Notes under the pieces: model-generated
The model's database searches: none
What the model saw: the letters and a program-made list of their open reading frames with translations, nothing else
What the model was told of the DNA's origin: nothing
Origin: 20-14-all-45-10 sp964435965
GTDB lineage: Bacteria > Chloroflexota > Dehalococcoidia > GIF9 > AB-539-J10
DNA: 64,000 nt
NCBI GenBank assembly: GCA_964435965.1
Contig: CAYTBB010000001.1
Location: forward strand, 1-64,000
Direction of reading: 5' to 3'
Program-made: the position numbers and the translations under genes
Shown: positions 1-7,960 of the stretch, one piece after another
Position numbering within the stretch: position 1 is the first letter of the stretch
How the letters are laid out: each line of letters begins with the position of its first letter

Positions 1-67
1 GGAACTTGCTAAGATCCGTAGTCCAGTGTTACCTATGTGGTCAGCCAGCACAAAGTCTTGCAAAACA

Positions 68-80
68 GCTAACTGTTAGC
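68..80. promoter_or_regulatory. short perfect palindrome upstream of the lyase cluster
   Basis: GCTAAC-T-GTTAGC is a perfect 6-bp inverted repeat around one base, in the 187-bp non-coding stretch before the first lyase gene. It could be a dimeric repressor site, but no clear -35/-10 pair lies next to it. The rest of 1-187 shows no gene. Confidence 0.25.
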
Positions 81-187
81 ATAGAATGACAAGGTGTGCT
101 TTCTGGTAGATTGGAATAGAAGCCTTGACCCAAGAAATATTGAAAAAAAGAAGGGCAAATAATGCATTAAATTTTTAAAGGAAAAAA

Positions 188-1435
188 ATGAGAATTCGAG
201 ATGTGCTAATGGTGGCTGGCTTAGGAGGCTATTATTTTGATGATTTCCAAGCTATCAAACGTGGAGCCAAAGAGGATGGTTTCTTCTACATAGGAGATCC
301 TGTGACGCCAGGACACTCTCGGATAAGGCAACCCGGGGAATGCATCTCTGTTATGCTTATCCTAGAAGACGGTCAAGTAGGTATTGGAGATTGCGTCGGC
401 ATCCAGTATTCTGGTGTGGTGGGCCGAGATCCGGTTTTGGTAGCGGAAAAACATATCCCCTCTCTTGAAAAGCTGGTAAGATCGAGCCTCACTGGAGAAA
501 ATATCAAGAATTTCAAGCAATTCTCGCAACTTGTCGATTCTTTAGAAATTAATAGTCAAAAACTGTATTCGTGGATTAGATACGGTTTTAGTCAAGCCGC
601 TCTGGATGCTGTGGCAAAGGTAAGAGGCATAACAATGGCGGAAGTTATCGCGGATGAATACGGTCTCACGATTAGCGACAAGATAATCCCTATTTTTCCT
701 CAATCAGGCGACGATCGATATATTGGAGCTGATAAGATGATATTAAAGAAAGCCCCTGTCCTTCCTCAAGGTCTGTTTAATAATATAGAAAAGATAGGAC
801 AAAAGGGGGAGAAGCTTATAGTTTATGTGGAATGGTTAAGTGAGCGAATACGAAAATTCGGTGACAGTGACTATACACCTGATATACACCTTGATGTATA
901 TGGTACAACAGGTGATATATTTAACAATGATATAGGCAAGGTGACACAGTATCTAGCCAGATTAGGTGAGGCGGCAAAACCATTTCGGTTGAGCGTCGAA
1001 TCTCCTATTTTGATGGAGAGCAAGGAAAAGCTAATTCCGGCATTCAGCCGCTTGAAGAAATCTCTTTCTGGTGATAAGGTGGATGTTGAAATTGTGGCTG
1101 ACGATTATTGTAATACGCTCGAGGATATCAAAGAATTTGTGGATGCGGACGCTGTGCATATGATCCAAGTTAAGCTTCCTGACCTTGGTGCTCTACATAA
1201 TTCAGTTGAAGCGGTTTTGTATTGTAAAAGACATGGGGTTAAAGCTTTCCTTGGGGGGACGTGCAACTCTACTGATGTGGTTGCAAGGGTCAGTGCACAT
1301 GTAGCTCTCGCTACACAAGCAGATCAAATGTATGGGAAACCTGGCATGGGAGTAGACGTAGCAATGCAGATTCCATATAATGAAATGAAGAGAACACTGA
1401 GTCTAATCAAATCAAATAGGAGGTCTCGGCAATGA
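188..1435 (+). CDS. methylaspartate ammonia-lyase-like protein, divergent active site (copy A)
   Basis: Enolase-superfamily protein of 415 residues that aligns along its whole length with methylaspartate ammonia-lyase (MAL), which deaminates 3-methylaspartate to mesaconate. The Mg2+ ligands are visible as Asp236, Glu271 and Asp305. The catalytic base Lys329 lies in 'HMIQVKLPDLG', and substrate-binding Gln73, Gln172 and Gln327 are present. The second catalytic residue of clostridial MAL, His194, is Gln194 here ('VLPQGLFNN'), and the position of Leu384 is Tyr382. Substrate or stereochemistry may therefore differ from true MAL, or the protein may be a non-catalytic partner of copy B. The stop overlaps the next start by 4 bases (ATGA), so the two genes are translationally coupled. 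No glutamate mutase gene is in the window. The family call is firm; the substrate is unknown. Confidence 0.85.
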   Translation: MRIRDVLMVAGLGGYYFDDFQAIKRGAKEDGFFYIGDPVTPGHSRIRQPGECISVMLILEDGQVGIGDCVGIQYSGVVGRDPVLVAEKHIPSLEKLVRSSLTGENIKNFKQFSQLVDSLEINSQKLYSWIRYGFSQAALDAVAKVRGITMAEVIADEYGLTISDKIIPIFPQSGDDRYIGADKMILKKAPVLPQGLFNNIEKIGQKGEKLIVYVEWLSERIRKFGDSDYTPDIHLDVYGTTGDIFNNDIGKVTQYLARLGEAAKPFRLSVESPILMESKEKLIPAFSRLKKSLSGDKVDVEIVADDYCNTLEDIKEFVDADAVHMIQVKLPDLGALHNSVEAVLYCKRHGVKAFLGGTCNSTDVVARVSAHVALATQADQMYGKPGMGVDVAMQIPYNEMKRTLSLIKSNRRSRQ

Positions 1436-2682
1436 TAATCAAAGATGCACTTGCAGTTGAGGGATGTGCTGGCTATTTTTGGGACGATCAGGCGGCAATC
1501 CAGAAAGGAGCTAATGGCGATGGGTTTGTTTACCTCGGGTCTCCGGTGACGCCCGGTTTTGATGCCATACGTCAACCATCTGAGGCAGTCTCGATTATGC
1601 TGCTTCTGGGTGATGCTCGCATAGCTTTAGGAGATTGCTGTTCAGTTCAGTATTCCGCAAAGTCAGGGCGGGACCCAGTGTTCCGGTCACGCGTGTATCA
1701 GCCGTTTATTCAGGAGAAGGTTCTTCCCCTCCTTATAGGAAAGAAAATTACTCGTTTTAGGGATATGGCAGAGGAGTTTGATTCCCTCGAGATTGAAGGC
1801 AAGCGACTACACAGTAGCATTCGATACGGCGTAACCCAAGCTCTTTTGGATGCTGTTGCCCAGAGCCAAGGAGAGACTATGGCTGAAGTTATTGCTGAGG
1901 AATATGGGACACAGATAGCCAAGAAACCAGTGCGTATCTTTGCCCAACTTGGTGATGACAATTGGTACATGCCAGTCGATAGGATGATTCTGAGGAGGAT
2001 TGATGCTTTTCCTCATGTGCTTATTAATACCCTGGATAGATTTGACAAGGTGGCTGACCACCTCAAATGGACTCGGAACCGTATCCAGAAGTTAGCGAGT
2101 AATGAGTATCGCCCCTTTCTCCATTATGACCTTTACGGTACGCTTGGCAAGAAATATAACAACGACATACCGAAGATGCTCCAATACCTCAAAATGTTGG
2201 AAGACCTAGCCAAGCCATATAAACTGGCAATTGAATGCCCTGTGGACCTGGGCTCGCGAGAGGAGACTATAGAGATAATGGCTAAAATAATCCAAGCGAA
2301 ACGAGCAGTGGGACTTGATGTTATTATTGTTGCTGACGAGTGGTGCAATACACTGGAGGATATTAAGGCGTTTGCGGATAACAAAGCAGCGGACATGATC
2401 CAAATTAAGAGTCCTGATCTGGGAGGCATCAACAATATCATAGAAGCAATTCTTTATTGCAAGAAAAAGGGAGTCTATGCCTATCAAGGGGGTAGCTGCA
2501 CTGAAACGGACATATCTGCTCGAGTGTCATGGCATATTGCATTAGCTACTGAACCCTTCTGGGCATTGGACAAACCTGGCATGGGGGTCGATGAAGGTTA
2601 CCAAATTGGGATGAACGAAATGAAGCGAACGCTGTCTTTGATTCAACACAGGAGGCAGTCGTCAAAGAGAACTAGCTATTGA
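1432..2682 (+). CDS. methylaspartate ammonia-lyase (copy B)
   Basis: A 416-residue paralogue of the preceding gene and the closer match to characterised MAL, which reversibly eliminates ammonia from L-threo-3-methylaspartate to give mesaconate. Both catalytic residues are kept: His195 in 'AFPHVLIN' and Lys326 in 'DMIQIKSPDLGG'. The metal ligands are Asp233, Glu268 and Asp302. The C-terminal 'KPGMGVDEG' signature is present. The loop after His195 is a few residues shorter than in copy A. A strong ribosome site AGGAGGT (1418-1424) sits 7 bases before the ATG inside the end of copy A. In glutamate fermenters MAL follows glutamate mutase. Here it is followed by an acidic amino-acid transporter, which suggests uptake of a ready-made substituted aspartate, although this is inference. 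Confidence 0.88.
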   Translation: MIIKDALAVEGCAGYFWDDQAAIQKGANGDGFVYLGSPVTPGFDAIRQPSEAVSIMLLLGDARIALGDCCSVQYSAKSGRDPVFRSRVYQPFIQEKVLPLLIGKKITRFRDMAEEFDSLEIEGKRLHSSIRYGVTQALLDAVAQSQGETMAEVIAEEYGTQIAKKPVRIFAQLGDDNWYMPVDRMILRRIDAFPHVLINTLDRFDKVADHLKWTRNRIQKLASNEYRPFLHYDLYGTLGKKYNNDIPKMLQYLKMLEDLAKPYKLAIECPVDLGSREETIEIMAKIIQAKRAVGLDVIIVADEWCNTLEDIKAFADNKAADMIQIKSPDLGGINNIIEAILYCKKKGVYAYQGGSCTETDISARVSWHIALATEPFWALDKPGMGVDEGYQIGMNEMKRTLSLIQHRRQSSKRTSY

Positions 2683-2728
2683 ACAATAGCCTAAAGTGAT
2701 ACTGAAAACTAGCCGTGAAATTAAATTG

Positions 2729-2803
2729 AAAGGGGGTGGTATTATGTAAGAGCAATATGTGGCGAAAGGGGGGTGGTGCATTAAAAATTTAAAGAAAGGA
2801 GGT
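2729..2803 (+). promoter_or_regulatory. leader with G-rich direct repeats, a start-stop codon pair and a strong ribosome site
   Basis: The gap between the lyases and the symporter carries two near-identical repeats, AAAGGGGGTGGT (2729-2740) and AAAGGGGGGTGGT (2765-2777). The first resembles a ribosome site and is followed three bases later by ATG directly joined to TAA (2744-2749), a minimal start-stop frame. The last element, AAAGGAGGT (2795-2803), lies 8 bases before the symporter ATG. A similar gcattaaa-attt-aaag string also precedes the first lyase gene (around 164-180). A regulatory role is inferred only from this layout. Confidence 0.3.
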
Positions 2804-2811
2804 AATTAGAA

Positions 2812-4110
2812 ATGGGGATGAAATCTGCTGTAAGGAGTTATTTTAAATTTCCGGTAATATACAAGATAGCAATAGGCTTAGTTCTTGGCCTGATTGTTGG
2901 CCTGATTGTCGGACCTGCTATAGCGCCAGTAAAGCCAATTGGCGACTTCTTTGTAAGATTGCTTAAGCTGTGTATAATGCCATTGGTCTTGTTTGCTCTT
3001 ACAGCCGGCGCGGCTAGTCTATCACCGAGCAAAGGAGCCAGAATGGGCGGCAAGGCCGTTGGGTTTTATGTCATAACCACAGTTTTTGCTGCTGCGTTTG
3101 GCATAGCTATGGCACTGCTATTCAGGCCAGGAGTGGGCATGCAGCTTGTTGGAGAGGGGGTGGTAAAAGAGGCAGCGGCAGTCTCGGTGACAGATTTCAT
3201 TTTACGACTGATCACCACGAATCCGTTTTCTGCTTTGGCGAATGGAGAGATGTTGCCCACAGTAGTATTCTGTATACTGCTGGGGCTAGCACTTGCTTTG
3301 GTAAAAGAGTCTCCGATAGCCGAAGTCAGGAAAACAGCCGAGACCGCCATAGCAGTTCTTGAGGCAGGAAGGGACGCGATAATACGGATAATCTATTGGA
3401 TAATGGAGTACGCCCCTTATGGTGTATTTGCCTTGCTGGCCTATGTCATTGGTACCCAGGGTCCAAAAGTTATAGGCCCCTTAGGCATGGTCACATTAAC
3501 CCTATATGTAGCTCTCCTTATCCATGTGTTCCTAATCTATGGCGGAGCGTTAACACTGGCTCGCCTTAACTTCTTCAGATTTATGGGAGGAGCCAGAGAC
3601 GCCGCGATTACGGCTTTTATCACTAGAAGTAGCGGGGCAACTTTACCGGTTTCATTACGTTGTGCTACTGAGAACCTAGGGGTTGATAAAAGGCTAGCCT
3701 CGTTTGCTATACCAATCGGCAATACAATAAACATGGATGGCACCTGCATGTATACAACAATTTGTGCTATCTATATAGCTCAAGCTGTAGGAGTGCAGGT
3801 AACTCTAGCGCAAATGGCAGCGGGTGTGCTCACAGCTACTTTCGTGTCTATAGGCGCAGTTGGACTTCCTGGGGTTGGCGTAATAATACTGATCGCGGTT
3901 CTTGCCTCAATGGGACTACCCCTTGAAGTAGGAACAGGTGTAGCTCTAGCCTATGCCGGGATACTAGGCATCGACGCCATATTGGATATGGGCAGAACAT
4001 GCGTGAATAATATTGGCGATCTGGCGATGACTTCGATAGTAGCGAAGTCTGAGGGCATGCTTAATTTAGACTTGTGGCATCGTCCAGCAAAGGCTAAGGC
4101 TAAGGCATAG
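2812..4110 (+). CDS. acidic amino-acid:cation symporter (DAACS family, GltP/GltPh-like)
   Basis: Inner-membrane secondary transporter of 432 residues with many hydrophobic helices. Family hallmarks are present: the hairpin motif 'SSGATLP', the TM7 motif 'NMDGT', and the TM8 string 'GIDAILDMGRTCVNN'. In archaeal GltPh the TM8 Asp binds the substrate amino group and the Arg binds the side-chain carboxylate. Both are present here as Asp392 and Arg395, which argues for an aspartate- or glutamate-like substrate rather than a neutral amino acid. Lying between the lyase pair and the PLP-enzyme pair, it is the likely importer of the substrate of this cluster. The cation (Na+ or H+) cannot be decided. 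The start is fixed by AAAGGAGGT 8 bases upstream; an ATG two codons further in is possible. Confidence 0.88.
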   Translation: MGMKSAVRSYFKFPVIYKIAIGLVLGLIVGLIVGPAIAPVKPIGDFFVRLLKLCIMPLVLFALTAGAASLSPSKGARMGGKAVGFYVITTVFAAAFGIAMALLFRPGVGMQLVGEGVVKEAAAVSVTDFILRLITTNPFSALANGEMLPTVVFCILLGLALALVKESPIAEVRKTAETAIAVLEAGRDAIIRIIYWIMEYAPYGVFALLAYVIGTQGPKVIGPLGMVTLTLYVALLIHVFLIYGGALTLARLNFFRFMGGARDAAITAFITRSSGATLPVSLRCATENLGVDKRLASFAIPIGNTINMDGTCMYTTICAIYIAQAVGVQVTLAQMAAGVLTATFVSIGAVGLPGVGVIILIAVLASMGLPLEVGTGVALAYAGILGIDAILDMGRTCVNNIGDLAMTSIVAKSEGMLNLDLWHRPAKAKAKA

Positions 4111-4163
4111 ATAAGCGCTACCTATAAAGATAATATAGTGTAATTATGGAAAGGAGACCTCAG

Positions 4164-5273
4164 GTGATACCCTTCAGGATAGTATGTCGTAATTGTGGTA
4201 AAGAGGCCCGCCGAGACAAATGGCAGTGGCGGGATGACTGTGGGGGTGTACTCGATATTATCCTTGATCTCCAAGGAAGGGAATTTGCAGAGTTAATTGA
4301 TGTAAAAGAGGAGAATATCAGGCGGTATGCTCAGCTTCTCCCTCTGGGAGAGCTTCCTACTGTGCATCAAGGCTGGACTCCCATAGCCAAGGAAAACGTA
4401 TACGGAGTTGAAGTTAACTTCAAACTTGAGTATCTGAGCCTGGGAGGGTCTCACAAGGATAGAGGGGCTTACGTTAGTGTGGCAAAAGCTAAGGAACTGG
4501 GCCAAAAGGGGATAATTGTAGATTCATCCGGTAATGCTGGGATAGCCCACTCTGTCATGGGTCTCCTTTCCGGAATAGATGTCCACGTGTTCATTTCGAA
4601 ATATGCTCCCGCGGGGAAGAAAAATTTCCTCAAGCTCCTACAGGCCAATGTCCATGAAATTGACGGAGACAGAATGGAGGTTAACAGGGAGGCAATAAAA
4701 GCTGAAAGAGAGGGGCTGGCTTATGTAACACAGTGGTGGAACCCCTACTTTATAGAAGGCGAGAAAACTATGGCTTACGAAGCCTATGAGCAAGTAGGCA
4801 GTGTTGACTATGTAATAGTTCCTGTTGGGTGCGGTACCATTTTACTTGGTTTGTATAAAGGGTATCAAGAACTGGTAGAACTCCAGGCTTTAAATAAAGT
4901 GCCTAAGATTATCGCAGTCCAGGCTTGTGGCTACTCAAAGGCATGTGAAGAGCTCGGTGCTAGAAAAGAGTGCATAACTAAAACGAAGCTTGCCGATGGT
5001 GTAGCTGTAACTGACCAGCCAAGAAGAGAGCAAATAGTGGAGGCAGTGAAAAGGACAAATGGGTATGGTGTTATAGTTGATGATGAGGAGATAAAGGAGT
5101 CTTTGGTAGAACTGAGAAAACTTGGCTTTATTGTTGAACCTACCAGCGCTGTGCCTTACGTAGCCCTGAAGCAATCCATAAAAGAGGGTTTTATCAAACC
5201 CGGGAGTAAAGTTCTGTTACCCTTAACAGGCTCCGGTTTGAAATTGGTGAGTGAACTTATAGAAATAAGTTAG
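4164..5273 (+). CDS. threonine-synthase-like PLP-dependent enzyme (copy 1)
   Basis: Fold-type II PLP enzyme of 369 residues. Lys98 in 'GGSHKDRGA' is the expected Schiff-base lysine, 'SSGNAG' the phosphate/carboxylate loop and 'LTGSGLK' the C-terminal pyridine-side loop, all as in threonine synthase and related ammonia-lyases. The N-terminus resembles the zinc ribbon of archaeal-type threonine synthases but keeps only three cysteines (8, 11 and 26); the fourth position is Asp in 'RDDCGG'. I place the start at the GTG at 4164, with AAGGAG 7 bases upstream, because it matches the start and length of the tandem copy. An ATG at 4146 overlaps that ribosome site. No hom or thrB gene is nearby, so I do not call it threonine synthase. 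Beta-elimination on a hydroxy- or substituted amino acid is a reasonable guess. Confidence 0.8.
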   Translation: MIPFRIVCRNCGKEARRDKWQWRDDCGGVLDIILDLQGREFAELIDVKEENIRRYAQLLPLGELPTVHQGWTPIAKENVYGVEVNFKLEYLSLGGSHKDRGAYVSVAKAKELGQKGIIVDSSGNAGIAHSVMGLLSGIDVHVFISKYAPAGKKNFLKLLQANVHEIDGDRMEVNREAIKAEREGLAYVTQWWNPYFIEGEKTMAYEAYEQVGSVDYVIVPVGCGTILLGLYKGYQELVELQALNKVPKIIAVQACGYSKACEELGARKECITKTKLADGVAVTDQPRREQIVEAVKRTNGYGVIVDDEEIKESLVELRKLGFIVEPTSAVPYVALKQSIKEGFIKPGSKVLLPLTGSGLKLVSELIEIS

Positions 5274-5347
5274 ATAAGAAGGCTAAGGCGTAAATAATCA
5301 ATATTTTTCAAGGCAGTATGATGTAATGATGGAAAGGAGGCCCGCAG

Positions 5348-6457
5348 GTGATACCTTTCAAGGTAGTGTGCCGTAATTGTGGCAGGGAGGTTCGCAGGGA
5401 TGAATGGCGGTGGCGGGATGATTGTGGTGGTGTACTTGATATTATCCTCGATTTCCAAGGGAGGAAATTCGCAGAATTAATTGATGCAAAAGAGGAAAAT
5501 ATCAGGCGGTATGCTCAGCTTCTCCCTGTAGAAGAACTCCCTTCCGTGCACCAAGGCTGGACTCCGATAGTCAAGAAAAATATAGACGGAGTTGAAGTTA
5601 ACTTCAAACTTGAGTATCTGAGCCTGGGAGGCTCTTTCAAGGATAGGGGGGCTTATATTTGCGTGGCAAGAGCTAAGGAACTGGGTGCCAGAGGGATAAT
5701 TGTAGATTCCTCCGGTAATGCGGGGATAAGTTTTTCTCTTATGGGTCTCCTTTCCGGAATAAATGTCGACGTGTTTGTCCCGAAACACGCCCCCGAAGGG
5801 AAAAAAAATTTGCTCAGCCTTTTACAGGCCAATGTCCATGAAATAGATGGAGACAGGATGGAGGTTAACAGAGAAGCAATAAAGGCTGAAAGAGAGGGGT
5901 TGATTTATGTAACGCATTGGTGGAGTCCCTATTTCATAGAAGGCGAGAAAACTATGGCTTACGAAGCCTATGAACAGATAGGTAATGTTGACTATATAGT
6001 GGCTGCTGTCGGAGCTGGTACTACCTTACTTGGTTTGTATAAAGGGTATCAAGAATTAGTAGGACTTCAAGCTTTAGATAAAGTGCCCAAGATTATCGCC
6101 GCTCAGGCTTGTGGCTATACAAAGGTATGTGAAGAGCTTGGTGCCAGAAAAGAGTGTATAACTAAATCGAAGCTTGCCGACGGTATAGCTATAGGTGATC
6201 CACCGAGGAGACGACAAATAGTGGAGGCAGTAAAAAGGACGAATGGGCATGGCATCATAGTTGAAGACGCAGAAATAAAGAAGGCTTTGGTGGAACTGAG
6301 GAAACTTGGCCTTATTGTTGAACCTACCAGCGCAGTGCATTATGTAGCCTTAAAGCAATCCATAAAAGAAGGTTTCATCAAACCCGGGAGTAAAGTTTTA
6401 TTGCCCTTAACAGGTTCTGGGTTGAAATTGGTGGATGAACTTATAGAAATAAGTTAG
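5348..6457 (+). CDS. threonine-synthase-like PLP-dependent enzyme (copy 2)
   Basis: Tandem duplicate of the previous gene with exactly the same length (369 residues) and most residues identical. It starts at GTG behind AAAGGAGG. The PLP lysine is in 'GGSFKDRGA', where copy 1 has His before the Lys. Other differences close to the probable active site are 'VGAGT' for 'VGCGT' and 'THWWSPYF' for 'TQWWNPYF', which hints at changed specificity rather than simple dosage. The same three-cysteine N-terminal motif is kept, so it is unlikely to be decay. It is followed 14 bases later by an aminotransferase, so the last three genes are probably one transcript. The reaction is unknown. Confidence 0.8.
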   Translation: MIPFKVVCRNCGREVRRDEWRWRDDCGGVLDIILDFQGRKFAELIDAKEENIRRYAQLLPVEELPSVHQGWTPIVKKNIDGVEVNFKLEYLSLGGSFKDRGAYICVARAKELGARGIIVDSSGNAGISFSLMGLLSGINVDVFVPKHAPEGKKNLLSLLQANVHEIDGDRMEVNREAIKAEREGLIYVTHWWSPYFIEGEKTMAYEAYEQIGNVDYIVAAVGAGTTLLGLYKGYQELVGLQALDKVPKIIAAQACGYTKVCEELGARKECITKSKLADGIAIGDPPRRRQIVEAVKRTNGHGIIVEDAEIKKALVELRKLGLIVEPTSAVHYVALKQSIKEGFIKPGSKVLLPLTGSGLKLVDELIEIS

Positions 6458-6471
6458 GGAGGCAAACTAAG

Positions 6472-7683
6472 ATGGCGCCACTTATAAGTAAGTTAGGAGG
6501 GGAGATAAAGCCCTCGGCAACTCTTTCTTTAAAGGAGGAGGTGAGGTCTTTAGGAAAAGAGTATGGTTTCAAAATTATAAATCTTACCGTCGGAGAGCCA
6601 GATACAGGTCCCACTGAAGATGTTTTGGAGGCACTTTTAGAGGGAGGTAAGCTTCACAAATATGGACCGGTGCAAGGTAACCCCGAGTTAAGGGAAATAT
6701 TGTCGGGAGTAATAAATAAAGAAATTGGCGTGAGGTATGACCCTCAAGATATAACAATTACCGTTGGGGCGAAAGGTGGCCTAGACATATTGATGAGGGT
6801 TTTACTTGAGCCAGGAGAGACTGTGGGGATTATGACTCCATTCTGGGTTACCTACCCCGAATCTGTGAAAATGGCACGCGTCATTCCGTATTTTCTGGGA
6901 TCAGATGGAGGGGTGAGACCGGAACCGGAAAAATTACGGAGAGAAATAGAAGCTAAGAACATAAAGGTTTTGCTCTATAGTTCACCGTGTAATCCTTCGG
7001 GTGTTGTTTATACCAGGGATGAACTAGAGGAAATAGCCAAAATTGTGAAAGAAAAAGATATATGGGTTATCTCCGATGAGATTTACAATAAGCTTGTCTT
7101 TGACGGTAAAAAGCATGAGAGCATATTGTCCATCGAAGGCATGAGAGATAATGCCATATTGGTTGATGGCCCATCCAAGAGATTTGGTGTTCCTGGATGG
7201 AGATTGGGATACGTTGCTGGACCGAGTGAAGTTATCAAGGCATTAACAAAACTACAAGGTCATGTCAATTCTGGAGCTTCGAGGCCAGCTCAATATGCTA
7301 TGCGTGTTGCTTACACTAGCCAAAAGGCTAAGGAAGCTACTGATGACATGAGACAAAGATATGAAAGGAATAGAAATATTTTTGTCAAGGGCTTGAATGA
7401 GATTGATGGCATTAGTTGCATTAAGCCAGAAGGGGCATTTTACGCCTTTCCTAGCATCGATAATTTCTTTGGCTCCAAATATGAATTTGCCGGTAAGGAA
7501 TACATGATAGAGACCTCTGTAGATTTCCGTAATTTTATTTTAAGAAAGGCGCAGGTAGCTGGAGTTGAAGGTGCTCCATTTGGGATGGATAGCCATATTA
7601 GATTTTCCCTAGCAACCGGGGAAGAAAATATTGTAAATGCACTGGATAATATCAACCAAGCGATGAAGGAGTTGCACTTGTAG
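6472..7683 (+). CDS. class I/II pyridoxal-phosphate aminotransferase, aspartate aminotransferase-like
   Basis: A 403-residue fold-type I aminotransferase. Visible motifs are 'NPSG' (Asn174), 'SDEIYNKL' (Asp202 and Tyr205), the PLP lysine Lys236 in 'DGPSKRFGVPGWRLGY' with Arg244, and the C-terminal substrate arginine in 'HIRFSLA'. The closest described group is the class I-beta aspartate/alanine aminotransferases. AGGGAGG lies 9 bases before the ATG. As the last gene of the cluster it could move the amino group between the imported amino acid and 2-oxoglutarate or pyruvate. The substrate cannot be read from sequence. The 174 bp after it hold only the promoter of the next tRNA. Confidence 0.85.
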   Translation: MAPLISKLGGEIKPSATLSLKEEVRSLGKEYGFKIINLTVGEPDTGPTEDVLEALLEGGKLHKYGPVQGNPELREILSGVINKEIGVRYDPQDITITVGAKGGLDILMRVLLEPGETVGIMTPFWVTYPESVKMARVIPYFLGSDGGVRPEPEKLRREIEAKNIKVLLYSSPCNPSGVVYTRDELEEIAKIVKEKDIWVISDEIYNKLVFDGKKHESILSIEGMRDNAILVDGPSKRFGVPGWRLGYVAGPSEVIKALTKLQGHVNSGASRPAQYAMRVAYTSQKAKEATDDMRQRYERNRNIFVKGLNEIDGISCIKPEGAFYAFPSIDNFFGSKYEFAGKEYMIETSVDFRNFILRKAQVAGVEGAPFGMDSHIRFSLATGEENIVNALDNINQAMKELHL

Positions 7684-7809
7684 TTTTCACATGTCAGTAA
7701 AACTCCCGGTTTTGCCAACCAGAAGATAAAAAGGGCTGCCTCTTTACTTGTTTCCATGTTCCAAGAGATTTATGGTGCATCAAATTTTGCTAACTATATA
7801 TGAGGAAAC

Positions 7810-7839
7810 TTGCCATCTTTATCAATCAATCTCTATTAT
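7810..7839 (+). promoter_or_regulatory. sigma70-type promoter for tRNA-Arg (and possibly rpsB)
   Basis: TTGCCA (7810-7815), an 18-base spacer and TATTAT (7834-7839) place transcription start near 7846, about 12 bases before the tRNA. The rpsB ATG is only 29 bases after the tRNA, so co-transcription is likely. Confidence 0.5.
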
Positions 7840-7857
7840 GTTAAACTTAATGTAGAT

Positions 7858-7931
7858 GTCCCTGTAGCTCAGCTGGATAGAGCGGCTGCCTTCTAAGCAG
7901 CGGGTCGTGGGTTCGAATCCCTCCAGGGACG
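7858..7931 (+). tRNA. tRNA-Arg (anticodon TCT)
   Basis: The 7-bp acceptor stem GTCCCTG/CAGGGAC pairs perfectly. The anticodon stem GCTGC/GCAGC encloses loop CTTCTAA, giving anticodon TCT. The T loop TTCGAAT is canonical, with one T-T mismatch in the T stem. The discriminator is G. CCA is not encoded. Confidence 0.95.
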
Positions 7932-7960
7932 CGGCAGATTTGAAAGGGGTTAGAAGAATA

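Noticed and set aside
188..2682. Calling the two lyases mandelate racemase- or enolase-type enzymes
   Set aside because: Full-length similarity, including the N-terminal GDGF/VTPG region, 'QYSG', 'HxDxYGT' and 'KPGMGVD', is specific to methylaspartate ammonia-lyase.
4164..6457. Annotating the PLP pair as threonine synthase
   Set aside because: No homoserine pathway genes are near, the zinc ribbon is altered, and the neighbours point to amino-acid breakdown. The fold does not decide the reaction.
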